Shown in pieces: positions 24,056 to 36,524 of a stretch of DNA of 64,000 nucleotides. A model generated the notes under the pieces. It was not told where the DNA came from and searched no databases. It saw nothing but the letters and a program-made list of their open reading frames with translations. This stretch comes from Zingiber officinale (Eukaryota; Streptophyta; Magnoliopsida; Zingiberales; Zingiberaceae): the NCBI RefSeq assembly GCF_018446385.1, contig NC_056002.1, positions 38,639,671-38,703,670 of the forward strand. Direction: 5' to 3'. A program made the position numbers and the translations under genes. Within the stretch, counting starts at the first letter, position 1. Each line of letters begins with the position of its first letter.

Positions 24056-25150
24056 TTAGAATCCAAAGAACAAGGAGCAATTACTTGGGCAAGGTGTGAC
24101 ATAGTCAGTCTAGTGGGAACGACACATAGATAATGTCCTGAACTAAACTAAATGTATATGAGTGAAAGGAACAGAGACACTAATAACTGTAGTTACTGCA
24201 GGGTTTAGAAGATATTCTAAAATCAACTATGATTTTTGATAAATTGTAGATCATGATGTACTACTAGGTGTCATTCATGATCAATTCATAATTAATGATT
24301 AATTATAAATAGTCGATATAATTAGGAACCTATTAAGTCACACACATTACAATTATGTCTTAAAAAACATAAAAGTCTAGGATTCCAGCTGACATGGATG
24401 TCTAAATCAAAGGGTGATCAATATCATTCGAAATATGAGAACACCCAACTAGACCTTCGAGCCTTGAGTTCCAATCTTGTGCACGAACAGAGTGTTAAGC
24501 TAGGGGCTTGCCCGATCGGACTATCCAACTGGTCAAGCCTCGAAGCCCGATTTCATAAACAATGATGAAGCATGGAGCCAAGTATTATTTATCCCGACTG
24601 AGTGCTCTAGATGATCAGACATGCTACATACCTGGTTGCTTGCGGTTCAAATAAAGAAGTTGAGTGAAAGCCGAGTCACCAACTGTATTCATAAATACCA
24701 ATCGGGTACCTCTTGGGAGTAAGGGTTGGTCGGATTATATTATTAATTCGATTGGTTGGTCAAAGTAGTCTATTGCAGACCCCACATCCCAACAAATTAA
24801 TATGTTTTTTTGACATTTTGTGCCACGAAGAATAGAGAATATTCTACAGATAAATCGTACTTTCGAACCTTCCAGCCTGTCCTTTTTTTGGAATACTTTG
24901 AAATTCATACGTAGACACAACAGTGACATTATAAAAGAAAGTCTTCATTCACAGGCAGAGGAGGTACGCGAGGCTACATAATTTTACATGCTCATTACTA
25001 CTATTCGTTTCATTGTTCCTTTCCTAAAAATCGATCATTGACTTGAGTGTCAGAGGGTTAGCGCCGAAGACCCTCTCTCTGGTCTGGTCGCTAACGCTCC
25101 CTGACAAGCAGGACAGTGAGGAATTTTCGTTTGGTCAACTTCATAGTCAT
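24056..25150. mobile_element. LTR fragments of copia and gypsy type
   Basis: 24060-24370 shares GGAACCTATTAAGTCACACAC-like wording with the copia LTR at 47500. 24480-25150 has the look of a gypsy LTR, with CCCGATCGGACTATCC near its start and a CTAACGCTCCCTGACA-type 3' part. Ends and duplications are not resolvable. Fossil debris. Confidence 0.45.
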
Positions 25151-26426
25151 GTTCTTAGCCAGTCACATTTATCGCTTTCGGATAGGATTAGGTAAACTCA
25201 AAGAACCTTTTCAAGAACTTTTGCAAAACTAAATCAGATTGTTATCCAAGTCAATGATCTACCAATAATTCAACGATATGCTAAGTTATGATTTTGTTAA
25301 ATTTTTCTTCCCTCTCAAGTTTCTACTCTTTTTCCCTTTGGTTCACTCTGGCCTACAAAGAAAGAACTTGGCCAAGTATGAGGGTCTTTAGTTTAACCCA
25401 TGTGAGATGTGAGAGGTGGACATGTACCTTGAACTGGAACTTGTAAGGTTTCACTGTCATAAGTTTGTGCCACTTTCTTTTGGTAGAGTTGTATAATTGA
25501 GTCTCCTTTGGCTATGAATATTGACTTGTCAATTTTCATTAAACTAAGTAAACTTCAAGTTTCGAATGTTCACTTTGATTTCTCTATTTTTGTAGCCCTT
25601 TTATTCTGCTGTGTTGCTTTCTAACATCGTGTCATGCATTTAATGTCACTTTCAGCAGACAAATTATTGAGTCTAAAAGACAAAAATAATCTCAGAAATG
25701 AAGAACAAATAATTAATGATCGTCTCAGCCTCGTATGACACGATGGTGGCCAAGTTGCGTCGGGATGGCATTGTGTGCCTTACTCAGCCTAAATTCTTTT
25801 AAAAAACTTTAAAATTTAAGAAAAAAAAATAAAAGAACACTCTTAATTACTAAATTTTCGAAAGGACATTTTAAAAAAATCAAAGGACACCTTGTCATTT
25901 TTTTATTTAAAAATATTTTTATTTTAATATTATCATAGGAGCTACAATGTAATTATATTAATTACTATAATTATTAAAAGGTATTAAAATATTTTTTAAA
26001 ATTTAATTAGGTCAAAAATACTATATAGAATATATTTATATTAAAAAAATTCGATTGAGCTAATCATGCATGGATTATGGACAAGAAAGTGGAGCGTCCG
26101 ATCATAGATTGAAATTTCCCTTATTCTAAGATTTTTAAAAAATAATATTGTCATAATCTTCATATTCCTTTTGAAATTTTAGAATAAATTTGAGCCTGCT
26201 TGCAGTTGAACCCAACCCCTAACTAAAACGACATTCAGGAGGAAACTTAACTCGACCACTCCCAGAGTCCCAGTACAGGTAAAGACAATGCCGACAAGAA
26301 GGCCGTGCCAATACATGGCACCGTCCATCTCTTAATTCAATGATATCCAAATATATCGTCCTGTGTTACCGTCAATATTTCAAAAATTAATAATCGCTCA
26401 TGATTTATTTTCTTCGTATTGGCCAT
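25151..26426. other. Intergenic, no supported gene
   Basis: AT-rich, ordinary composition, with no convincing protein frame or element boundary. Confidence 0.45.
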
Positions 26427-26975
26427 TAAAATTATAAATGAATCAGACGTTCATAAATAAATTTAGTATTCGACTTGATAAGAACTTATTTATGTTCATT
26501 CAATATACATAAGATTAATTAAACAAACAAACTTGAACAGCTCGTTAAGCTAAATAAATAACCTTGAACACATATGTGTTCAATTCGTTAACATTCGTGA
26601 ACAATGTTCATGAACCGTATTCATTCTCTTTTAAATAAAATAAATAAATAATAAAATAAATAAATAAATTTAAATTATCAAGTTCAATAATCAATCAAAT
26701 AACTAAAAATTTCAAACAATCAAACAAAATTGAATTGAGAGTTTGATAACATCTAAACAAACCAAGCTCGAACTAAGCTTGATAACATCTAAATGAACCA
26801 AGCTCAAACCAAGATTCAAACAAGCTCAAGCTCATAAAAAGTAAACCAAGCCAAGCTTGAATACTCATTTCAAAAGCTTAGTTCATTTTAAGTTCGACTC
26901 GACTCGGCTTGGTTACCTTATCAAACAAGCTTGAATACCCCAAAGTTCGGCTCAACTCAGCTTGTTTGCATCCTA
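26427..26975 (+). mobile_element. hAT-type MITE, GCTTGAGCT-rich family, copy 2
   Basis: It is alignable with copy 1 over most of its length (GCTCGTTAA, GTTCGTGAACAATG, the AAATAAATAAAT run, and CCAAGCCAAGCTTGAA). Ends are TAAAATTATAAATGA and GCATCCTA. Flanks TTGGCCAT and TTAGCCCT agree at 6 of 8 bases, a weathered target duplication. Confidence 0.7.
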
Positions 26976-27054
26976 TTAGCCCTAGGACGAATTAACGGAA
27001 ATGTTGGAGACAAACATATTTGTCTTTTACCACCAAGAATGATACCCGCATGAG

Positions 27055-27550
27055 TAGAACTATAAATGAGTCAAACTAAGTCAAATAGTAAAAAGCTTGA
27101 GTTCAAACTCAATTCATTATCTCTAAACTTGAACTCGGCTCGAGTTTGATTCGAACTGTAATTCTTAAGCTCAAGCTTGGCTAATTAAATACCTCAAGTT
27201 CAGCTAAGTTCGGCTAAAAAATAAACTCATTTAAAAATTAAACAAATTTAATTCAAACTAATTTAATTATAATAACTAATACTATATATATATATATATA
27301 TAAAGATAATCGAATCTTTTAATGAACATATTCAAAGTCAATTATCAAATAGATTCACGGCCTCTAAATGAGTATATTCGTGAACTCATGAATCAAATAC
27401 TGTTAAGCTTCAACTCGGCTGGATAATGTTTTCAAACTCAAAATCATGCTCGAGCTCGGCTCGCTAACTTAATTGAACAAGCTCAAACAAAGTTTTTTTC
27501 AAACATAAATCCAAATAGCTCGCGAGCGACTTAACTTATTTACACTCCTA
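27055..27550 (+). mobile_element. hAT-type MITE, GCTTGAGCT-rich family, copy 3
   Basis: Ends are TAGAACTATAAATGAG and, reversed, TAGGAGTGTAAATAAG. The flanks CGCATGAG (27047-27054) and TGCATGAG (27551-27558) agree at 7 of 8 bases. It is closely behind copy 2 but a separate insertion, as its own target duplication shows. Confidence 0.75.
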
Positions 27551-27855
27551 TGCATGAGCCTGCCATAGTCCACGTGCTACGTTGTATCTGTTAGATATCA
27601 AGCTAGACCAAAGCTTAGAATTAAAGTCATCTCTAAAAGATTCAAGTCAATGCTTGAGAAAGCTACCTCTCTGCTGCCGTGAGAGCAACAGGGGCAGCAG
27701 CATGCTTCTTCGAAGTCCATAAAGAGAACTATACACAATGTCTGACATTACCAAATAATCAAGATGGCTCCCAGACACGAGAGAGTTCAGATTTGCTAAG
27801 TGGAACTCATGTTCGCTGGATTCTGAGGCCTCGGCGGTCTCTGGTTTTCGGTGAG

Positions 27856-30287
27856 CTAGCAATTCTCGTGAGAAGGCGGCCAGGGAGCAAGAGCGGGAGT
27901 GGGAGCAGGATACGCGATGAAAGTCGGTGTGCTATAGCCAGGCATCAACACAGATACCTCCTTGGAATACATTGAAATCTGAAAACATGGAGAAGTTTCA
28001 CATATAAAAGTTACATGCGGACATCTCAGTTCCTACAATGTGAAAATTTCCAAGTAAATGCGTTCTATATAGAGTTTCATACAACAATTTGCAATTTGTG
28101 AACTAACAAACATTAGATGCATTCACTGTTTTTTTTAACATTGATGAGCAGAAGATGAATTTCCAAGATCATAATGTCTTTTTTTTTGTTTCTGCTTGGC
28201 AAGTTTTATGGTGTTAAGAATTGACAATTAGCCAGTGAAATATTAAGGTAGAAAAATGTAAGACCATAACTGAAAATCACACGCCACTCATGTGACTCGG
28301 AGGTAACACAAGGAAAAACAAACTGCTTCAAAAACAGTAAAGGAATCCACTCGTGAAGTGAGCAATGGGCATTATTACCTGTATATAGTGATAGCTATTC
28401 TATATAGACAATTTCTATACTTAAGGATCATTTCCAACTGAATTAATGGACACGATGAAAACATGAATAATGTCATACCGACAAAAGTAAAATGCAAACC
28501 ATAAAAAAACTTAAACAATGTAGGCTATGCTTGTGTTTTACCTCCCTATTCAACAAATCTTTTTCCTGTGCTGATGAACTAAATTGTCTTCATTGAATTG
28601 TCATGTAACACAATATTTTGGATGCGCCCGCCTTTGTAGGCTTATCAATTAGACTTCTCTGGTCCAATCCCCAAAACATTGGATAGTGTTTATTAGCACT
28701 TCTATTATAACAAGTGTAAGCAGCAATAATATTAATAACAATATATCTAATCTTAAGGCCTGAACTTAATCTACGACAATATTACTATCCAAAAATGGAA
28801 ATGAACACCGTATTAGACTTCTTATCAAGCATCAATAATTGGCTGATAAAATCAACCAAATTGGAAGTTGGCTAGCACACTTAACTTTCAATTTAAAGGG
28901 TAGCAATTGCAATGATATTCAGAATGATGATTTAGTTTATAAATATGTATTTGAAGTGATTGAATTACTCTTTTGAGAATGGCATTTAGGACCACCAACA
29001 CATGTGGTAAAAGGGACAACAAAATGGAGTTATCCTATCACCTCCAAAGATCACCGTCATCGTTCCAATATCAGATCATAACAGACAGTACCTTAGGAAG
29101 ATATGACATAATGCATTAGGCAACAAAACTAAAAGAAACAGAACTAGGTACTGTCATAGTAGGCAAGATTCACTCAGCAGAAAGCATGGGGAGTAACAAA
29201 GTGGTAGGAATTATCTTCCCACTACAAATTCCCTACATAATATCCCCATTCCTTGTCCTGTGTTGATGGACTCCGATATGTATAACCAATGTATAAAATA
29301 AATATTTGTCCATAAGTTAAATAATAAATATAGCAATCATAAAATTGATGTATAGATTTTAGTAGGACCATGTTGTATCGAACCATGCATATGCCTCAGC
29401 CATGGAATGATTAGTTTAGGATGGAGACTTCCAACATTATTTGTTAGTGAACTTTGGACCCTACTGGAGGTCATTTCATTTTCTAAAGATGCTTTCCTCT
29501 TTGTTTGGAAATGACAAAATGGCGTTCACTGTCTTGTCCTTGACTAGTGAAAACCCCTCTCTTAATTGCATCTGATATGAAAAGCAGCACAGAATGTTGA
29601 ATCCATGTTGTCCTTCAAACAAGTAAGGATCTTCCTTAATGGATTTATTGTTGTACATAATAATTGTCAGCTATATGTTGAGAATCAAGGATAGGACGAT
29701 AAACATATCTCCTTTCAATCATTTTCCAGAGTCATCGGACCAAAAGAAGAGAGAATAAATGCAAGAAGCCAACGAAGGATCTTAAATGATGGTGTCGACT
29801 GTTCAGCAATTACATGTTAAAAGTAGAATTTAGAAGTAGTGGATGCCTTAGTTTTGTTGTTTTAAATTATTGTTGATGAGAGGGAAACAAATCATGAAAG
29901 GACAAGAAGATATTGCGAAGCAGAGATTAAGCTTCATGACAGCTTTTGGACAGGAAGAAAACAAAGAGAGTAGCGTTCGGTAAATACCTTGGAGGACGAG
30001 TACTCCATCTTGCTGGCATGCACCTCCGGATCCAGCGACGACCACATCCGCCTCCCAAAGTCGGCATCGCCGCCGCCTCCCCTGCCGTTTTCCGCTAGCG
30101 GCGACCTCGAGCGCAGAAAGCGCTCGAAGATGGCCATGACGAGGAACATGGAGATGAGAACGGCGGTGGCCACGAACCCAAACGAGACGGCGTTCACCGA
30201 GTTGTCAAAATGCCGCCACCTCTCCTCCCCTCTCACTACCGTCGCCGCGCTCAGCGGCGCCATCGCCGGCCCCCCGCGCCTCTCCAT
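27856..30287 (-). CDS. Small single-pass membrane protein, At5g65660-like, 140 aa
   Basis: Exon 1 is 30287-29988 (100 codons). Exon 2 is 27978-27856 (40 codons and TAG). Phase is 0 at the junction (AAG, then GTATTT; TTTTCAG, then ATTTCA), and the intron is 2009 bp. Residues 1-30 are basic and polar. Residues 33-58 (AVSFGFVATAVLISMFLVMA and the following IFERFL) form one membrane span. A Gly/Arg-rich linker follows, then the C-terminal signature VSVLMPG with PTFIAYPAP and a Pro-rich tail. This architecture is that of a conserved plant family often labelled hydroxyproline-rich or At5g65660-like. Its biochemical role is not known to me. The tail here is shorter than in many relatives. The gene is divergent from the Mpv17-like gene, with about 1 kb between start codons. 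Confidence 0.88.
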
Positions 30288-31288
30288 CGCCCTCGCATAA
30301 AAATATCCCTCAGCAGTAACCTAGCTCCCCCATTCCTCTCTCCTCCGGCTCAAAATGACAGCGCCGTGCGCATCACCACTCGATCCAGCTTCGGTTCGCT
30401 TCGCTGCTGCCTGCACTGCGAGGCAAAAGAAGGAAGGAGATGAGAGAGAGAGAGTGCGGAGCGACTTTTGGCTCAAAAGGAGAGCGCATCTGAGCAACGA
30501 TCGACCTTCGACCGCCGCGGTCCCTCGACTGAGGCACGCAGTGAGGCCGAAGGGCCCTCTCTCATCCAGCACTGCTGCTTTCTCTTTACTGCCCTTCATA
30601 TTTCCCTTTAATGTCGACTATGCCATTAACATGGCATGGTACGACGGTGATAGGGGAGGGTGTTTTGGGTATTTGGTCGAGGAGTAGGCGTCAGAGACAG
30701 GGGCAGAGATTAGAGTGCTAGATGGGTAGGGACAGAGGGCTGGCTGCAGGGACGTTGAAGTGACGCGTGGAGGATCCGATACCAGAAAAGCACAAAAGAA
30801 AAAGAGGTCGGCAGAGTAGCGCGGCCGGCGAGGCGGAGGAGGGCGAAATTAGCGGATAATTGGTGGGAACGGGCCGGTAAAAGTTTAAGGTGTTGAATCT
30901 CATTAATCAGTCTAGTGAAGTCAATTATCAAAGTAAATGAAGCCATTAAAATAATTAATTTAGTTGGATATAAATTTGACTTAACTTCAGATATTCTCAA
31001 TGTAAAATTCATATATACAATTTTGATTAATGTTAAAATAATTTTAATTAATACTTGAAAAAAATAAAAATGGGTTTTTAATATTTTATTTTATGGTTTT
31101 GCAACTGGGTCGGAGTGTCTGCGGTGGACGTGGATCATCCTCCGCCTCCCAATTTTTTGGACTACGTAAATAAATTTTCTTCCTTAATTTTATTATTCCA
31201 CGCCAAATAATTAGTTAAATAAAACCCTTTCTGCTCCCCTTACCGATCGATCGCCGATCCTTCTGCCCGGCGAACAACGCCGACTCCG
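30288..31288. promoter_or_regulatory. Divergent intergenic region between two genes
   Basis: About 1 kb separates the start codons of the minus-strand membrane-protein gene and the plus-strand Mpv17-like gene, so both promoters must lie here or overlap. The left part is GC-rich with GAGAGA runs and probably includes a 5' UTR. The right part, 30900-31200, is AT-rich. The GC bias gives open frames on both strands at 30321-30687 which have no family resemblance and are not called. Confidence 0.5.
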
Positions 31289-34199
31289 ATGGCTGCCGGC
31301 GTTGTCTCCCAGAGGATATTCTTCCTCTCCCTGTCGACTTCCTCCCCTTCGTCTTCCTCGACGAAGCCCCCAGCCAGGGTCTCCGTCCCATCGCTGCCTT
31401 TGTGCCCCTCCCGCCGTCGATGCATCTCTCTACCCAAGAGATCCAACAGAAGGAACCGGGGTTCCTTCTTCGCCGCCTCGGTCTTGCCCGAGGAAGATCT
31501 TGATGTCATCCCGGTGCAGAGCAGCGACTCGACGGACCAGCAGGACGGGGTCATCCCCTCCTCCGCGAGGGAGCAGCAGGAGGAGCAGCCCCTTGAGGAG
31601 CTTGGCAGCCAAGTCCGGGCCTTGGCTCTCGAAATCGGCGGCAGAGTCGTTGGCGGCGGTGGAAGTGGTGGTGTTGGCTTCTCTTCCTCTTTGGAGGATG
31701 AGCAAGACATTGGTAAGTCGCTGAACCGGGCTATCAACGCTGCGATTGTTCTTGCCGCTGGGACTTTCGCCATCTCGAAGCTTCTCACCATCGACAGCGA
31801 CTATTGGCATGTGGGTTAAGTTGCTCTGGGACTTGATCTTGTCGAATGGAATTTTGATTGAACTTCCTTAACTATACTCGATGAACATTCTGAGAACCAT
31901 GAGATTGTTGGTGCTCAGATGGAAACGACAATTTTAATTAATCTGAATGTTTTCTTAGATAAATTGTTTGCTGAAAGTTATGCTTATTCTTTATCCTTTC
32001 AATAGCCTAATTAGTTACTGTTACAGAATCGTAGTTTGGTGTCCGGAAGAAGAAACTAGTAGACTCTGTGATAAAGTGAATGGTAGGAGCAATCTTAGTA
32101 AGACAGAAACTTAAGTAAAAAAGCACTAAGAATACCAATTGATCATGATGGATGAATAATTCCTTAACATTACTTTATATTCATAACAAGTCTTTTATGT
32201 TCGAGGGATGGTGTATATTCATAACAAGTCTTTTATGTTCGAGGGATGGTGTTCTTCGAATTTGTCTGAAATGCATTGCAATTCTCTTCCTTGTGCATAG
32301 CATCTCTTTTGTAGGAAGAATTTAATTGTTAAATAGAAGATTGTTTGTTGCTTGGAATTTGGTTGCCTGTCTGATTTCAATCAAAATAGAAACAAAACCT
32401 GTGCACTTGAATATAAGATTGTATTTGTAGTTTATAATTTAATTCTCATGTACCATTACCAACCAATTGATTCGTTAATTTCAATTTTTTTTTTCCATAT
32501 TCCTTTATCAAAACCGTGATCTCTATTAGAACACTTGTATAGCTAATGCTGAAAAATCTCTAGCCAGATTTAAGTTGCAATCAGTTGCACATGGAAGAGG
32601 AGGACTTGTATTGCAATTATACACGATTCTTGCTTCCCATACGATCTTCACCCAAATCAACAGAACCGGACATAATTTGGACAGTAATGGCCTTAATGGT
32701 TAACACCATCTAGTGAATCAGTACTTGAGACTCGGTTACTGTTCCATTTGGTGGTTCAATATGCGTTTTTGTTTTCTTACATCATGTATCATCAACAAGG
32801 AATAGATTTGTTCATTTAGTAAACAGTGTCACACAAGTTTCAGAATATATCATGTACTAATGATTATATATTTAGTTTATTTATGGGTTTGTACGTTTAA
32901 TGTACCACTTATTTGAAGAAAGTAGTTCACCGTGTTGACATGATTTTTGTTGTTAGAAAATTCAGATAAAAAACAATGTAGTGCTATCTATTGCCATTGG
33001 TTTTCCTTGTGCTAATGTATGTAATTCATGACAGTTATGCTCATTGTTGCCTCTTGCCTTCTTGATCCATTTCAGGGTTGGACATTATATGAGATACTTA
33101 GGTATGCACCATTGCATAACTGGGTCGCTTATGAACAATCTTTGAAAACACATCCAGTTCTCGCCAAAATGCTGATAAGTGGTATTGTTTATTCTCTAGG
33201 CGATTGGATTGCCCAGGTTGATTTCATGCTTCAGTGTTTTACAAGTTAAAGGTCATTTCAGATGTATTCCTTCTCTATTATGTAATTCATAAATATTGTT
33301 GCAGTGCTATGAAGGAAAACCACTATTTGAATTTGATCGAGCTCGCATGTTCAGATCTGGACTTGTAGGATTTTCTCTTCATGGGTCACTTTCTCATTAT
33401 TATTATCACTTCTGTGAGGTTGTTGAATCTTCTACTATCAAATATTTGTTAGCCATACTTTCTTCTTATACCACGAGTATCAATTCTTTTGCTTATGTTG
33501 CAACACCAATCTAATGTGGTAATTCTGCATTTCAGGCACTTTTTCCTTTCCAAGACTGGTGGGTTGTACCTGCTAAGGTGGTGTTTGACCAGACTGCATG
33601 GTCTGCCTTATGGAATAGTATCTACTATATAGTATTGGGCTTCTTGCGGCGTGAATCACCAGCAAATATCTTTAGTGAATTGAAGGCTACATTTTGGCCG
33701 ATGTTAACTGTAAGGGGCTTTCCCCATGTTATCTATGTAAGCGTTGGCACAACCATCAATGGCTAACTGTTCTGGCTTACAGGCAGGGTGGAAGCTTTGG
33801 CCTTTTGCACACTTGATCACTTATGGTGTTGTTCCAGTTGAACAGAGACTTCTTTGGGTGGATTGCGTGGAGCTAGTATGGGTGACTATCCTCTCAACGT
33901 AAGCATAAGCATTAGTTTTCCAATCAACACATTTAACATTCTTATCTATCATCTCGTCCAATCCTATCTTTGCTTATATTCTTCTTGATAATCTAGGTAC
34001 TCGAATGAGAAGTCTGAAGCAAGAAATTCTGAAGCGACTTTGGAGTTGAACGCAGAACCATCATCCCATGTTCCTGAGGTCGTGTGACTTATCATTCGGG
34101 TTACTCCAAGTTGCATTACACTGATGGTTGCGATGCTGTTTGTTTTACTTTGACCCACATAATTATTTGCAGGAATTGACAAAAAGTCAAGAAAGGTAG
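31289..34199 (+). CDS. Mpv17/PMP22 family membrane protein, probably plastid-targeted, 391 aa
   Basis: Exons: 31289-31810, 33076-33216, 33305-33418, 33536-33709, 33783-33898, 33997-34078 and 34173-34199 (1176 nt, frame intact). Residues 1-65 are rich in Ser, Pro and Arg with few acids, like a chloroplast transit peptide. An acidic Gln/Glu segment and a Gly-rich stretch follow, then a hydrophobic segment near residue 160. The Mpv17/PMP22 domain spans about 180-370, with GWTLYEILRYAPLHNWVAYE, VLAKMLISGIVYSLGDWIAQ, DQTAWSALWNSIYYIV, FWPMLTAGWKLWPFAHLITY and LLWVDCVELVWVTILSTYSN. The family comprises four-span proteins of organelle membranes implicated in small-solute passage, but their exact activity is unsettled. 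Exon 1 ends at DYWH, so the 1.27-kb intron 1 separates the targeting part from the domain. Plant relatives with the same long N-terminus support the start. Confidence 0.94.
32176..32251 (+). repeat. Perfect 38-bp tandem duplication in intron 1 of the Mpv17-like gene
   Basis: Units 32176-32213 and 32214-32251 are identical (each begins TATATTCATAACAAG and ends GAGGGATGGTG). Identity implies a recent slip or an assembly duplication. It is intronic and should not affect the protein. Confidence 0.95.
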
Positions 34200-34548
34200 C
34201 TGTTGTTGGATGGAATGCTGGCAGAATAACCAGCTGAGGCAACAAGTTACGTAGCCATATTCCGCATGTATATATAGTCCCTTTGAATCTAGTTTCGAAC
34301 TAGCAGTCGTAATGCCATATGTTCACACGTTTACAATTGGTGGATCTTACTGTGTTTTTTATTTTGATTTTTATTTTTTTTTGTGTGTTGGGTTGAATTC
34401 CCTTCTTCCTTGCACACAATTTCCCTATCTTTGTAATGGCAATTGTGCAAAGTAATGTCATTAGTCTTGATTGAAGATTGTCTTAATGTCCTGCAATATC
34501 ATCTGTTTAAGGTGCCATGGAAAGTGATTAAGGTGTCCCCGGGGTCAT

Positions 34549-34765
34549 GGTGTCACGGTAGGAAATCTAGGTTGTCACTCAGACATTCGTGGTTCGAATC
34601 CCAGTTACGACGTATTTGTAAAAAAAATTTCTTCAAATGGAGGGCGTAATCAAAAGGATATTGCGGTAAGATATCTAGGTTGTCACTCAGACACTCGTGG
34701 TTCAAATCTTAGTTACGGTGTATTTGTAAAAAAATTTTCTCCAAATAAAGGGTGTAATCAAAAGA
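34549..34765 (+). mobile_element. Dimeric tRNA-derived SINE
   Basis: A first unit has an A-box-like TGGTGTCACGGTAGG and a B-box GGTTCGAATCCC (34591-34602), then an A run. A second unit 108 bp downstream repeats CTAGGTTGTCACTCAGACA, a B-box-like GGTTCAAATC and the same A run. This is a tRNA-like head repeated in tandem, about 350 bp downstream of the Mpv17-like stop codon, so it could lie in or near that gene's 3' end. Confidence 0.7.
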
Positions 34766-36524
34766 ATGTTGAGCTTCTGGACTGGTCGTCGCATGTGCTT
34801 CTCGATTTACTTTGATGGTCGGTGGGAAATTTTTGTATGACCAAGTTGATCATTCCAGGGATAGTCAATGAAGTTAACTGAGATTATCAATTTTTTCATG
34901 AAAAATAATTAAGATCCAATGACACCAGAATCCAACTGATTTATAATGGAACTTCTGTGTTGTTTTTTTATATGTTTGTTAGGAGTTTAAGAAATAGTTT
35001 TTTTTTTTGTTTTTTTTCCCTTGAATACTTCTTTTGCATATCATACAGGTATCTTGATTCAGGATTAGGCTTAGCTTAAGACATATTAAAAATACTATAG
35101 AATTAAAAAAATGTTTATCAGTGAGTCAACTATATTTTTTTTTCACATGATTAAACTGTTCTTTGTCCATACATCATATCATTATATTTTGCAAATTAAT
35201 CACTATATTGAACAAGTTATACATGGATCGGAAGTAACTACTGGTGTACTCATTGTTGTATTATTTTAACGTTCACTTGTTCGATATAAGTTTTATCGAG
35301 AGGTAACATCTTCGTTCCAACCAACCTTTTTACGCAAAAGCTCATCTCTTTTCAATAGGCACCTTATACATCGTTCATATCATCATAGCATTTTAAAAAT
35401 CAAGGTAAAGGACATGCTCTACTCTTCCTTACGATATAACTATATCTTCCTTTCCATATTTTAATTATCTCTAATATACATATATACCCCCTAAAAGAGT
35501 CCTACAAAAGATTGCAACGTTTAGTTGGGCAAGTGCAATCAAATACCTACTATAATTTTAAAACTACTCTATCATAAAAAAAAAGTGATTAATCAGATAA
35601 GATAATATCAAACTTGGAATGACTGACATGATTTTACCGAAATTTTTCACTAGTCATCTCGATAAATCAAAAAAATACATATAGAGGTTCATTCTAATAG
35701 CCAGTATTCTAAGATAAAACTACTCTATCATAGGATAGAATGTATGTAGCATATTACAAACTGAAATAATCATTGACGCTGTATTAGGAAGTAGACAATG
35801 CAGGTGCTATCATTTTAAGTACATATTGATGTAATATTTTGAGAGATGTATTTAAGATTATATATGTGATCAAAAACATACTCTACTATATTAAGAAAAA
35901 GGAAGGCTAAAAAAAACTTGATTAATAATGATAAATGATGGTATAATAGGGGAAAGAGTTCAATAATCGTAGAAAGATCAATATATTCGATCGATCATAT
36001 CTAATAGGATAAGACTTAGTTGTATTATTATTGTTACTCTCACATCACCATAGAATGTATGTAGTATAGTATAGACTAAAATAATCATTGATACTTCACT
36101 TATGAATTAGACATGTGAGTACATATATCACACAAATCATCTATATATGCTAAAGCACAACGAGGCATAGTTCTTTAGAAGATTGCGATCTCTAGTTGGT
36201 AAGCAGTACTAAGACCTTAATTTATGAGAGAAAAAAAATAATTAAAATACGAGTAAAAGAATTGATTATGGACACTGATAGAATCCTCAGCCAACCTGTT
36301 ATGATCTTAATACTTAATAAACAAATAACAAGTTGCTAGTTAATTAGCCATTTGAAATATAAAAAGGGAGTTGCTATAAGATACACTTGCATGCAAACAT
36401 CTCACTTCATGGAACAAGGATCATAAAGGTTTAACTTAATTTGTTGTTTTCCACAAAATTAATAAGAAGGATTAATGTTTCATGATAAGAAGTCATAAAG
36501 TGCGTTAACTCAACATATTTTGAG
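34766..36524. other. Intergenic, no supported gene
   Basis: AT-rich. A phrase around AGAATGTATGTAG followed by AATAATCATTGA occurs twice (about 35739 and 36053), so there is a weak dispersed repeat. No protein or RNA gene was seen. Confidence 0.45.

Noticed and set aside
27679-27975. Plus-strand frame of 98 codons
   Set aside because: It overlaps the last exon of the At5g65660-like gene on the other strand, which has the conserved VSVLMPG signature.
30321-30687. Open frames of about 90-110 codons on both strands in the divergent intergenic region
   Set aside because: They overlap each other, have no family resemblance and follow from GC bias in a promoter/5' UTR.
31240-31810. Long minus-strand and second plus-strand frames over exon 1 of the Mpv17-like gene
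   Set aside because: They are shadows of a Ser/Pro/Gly-rich exon; the frame starting at 31289 splices to a well-known domain.
34591-34602. A second tRNA gene suggested by GGTTCGAATCCC
   Set aside because: No acceptor stem or anticodon arm can be closed; it is the B-box of a SINE.
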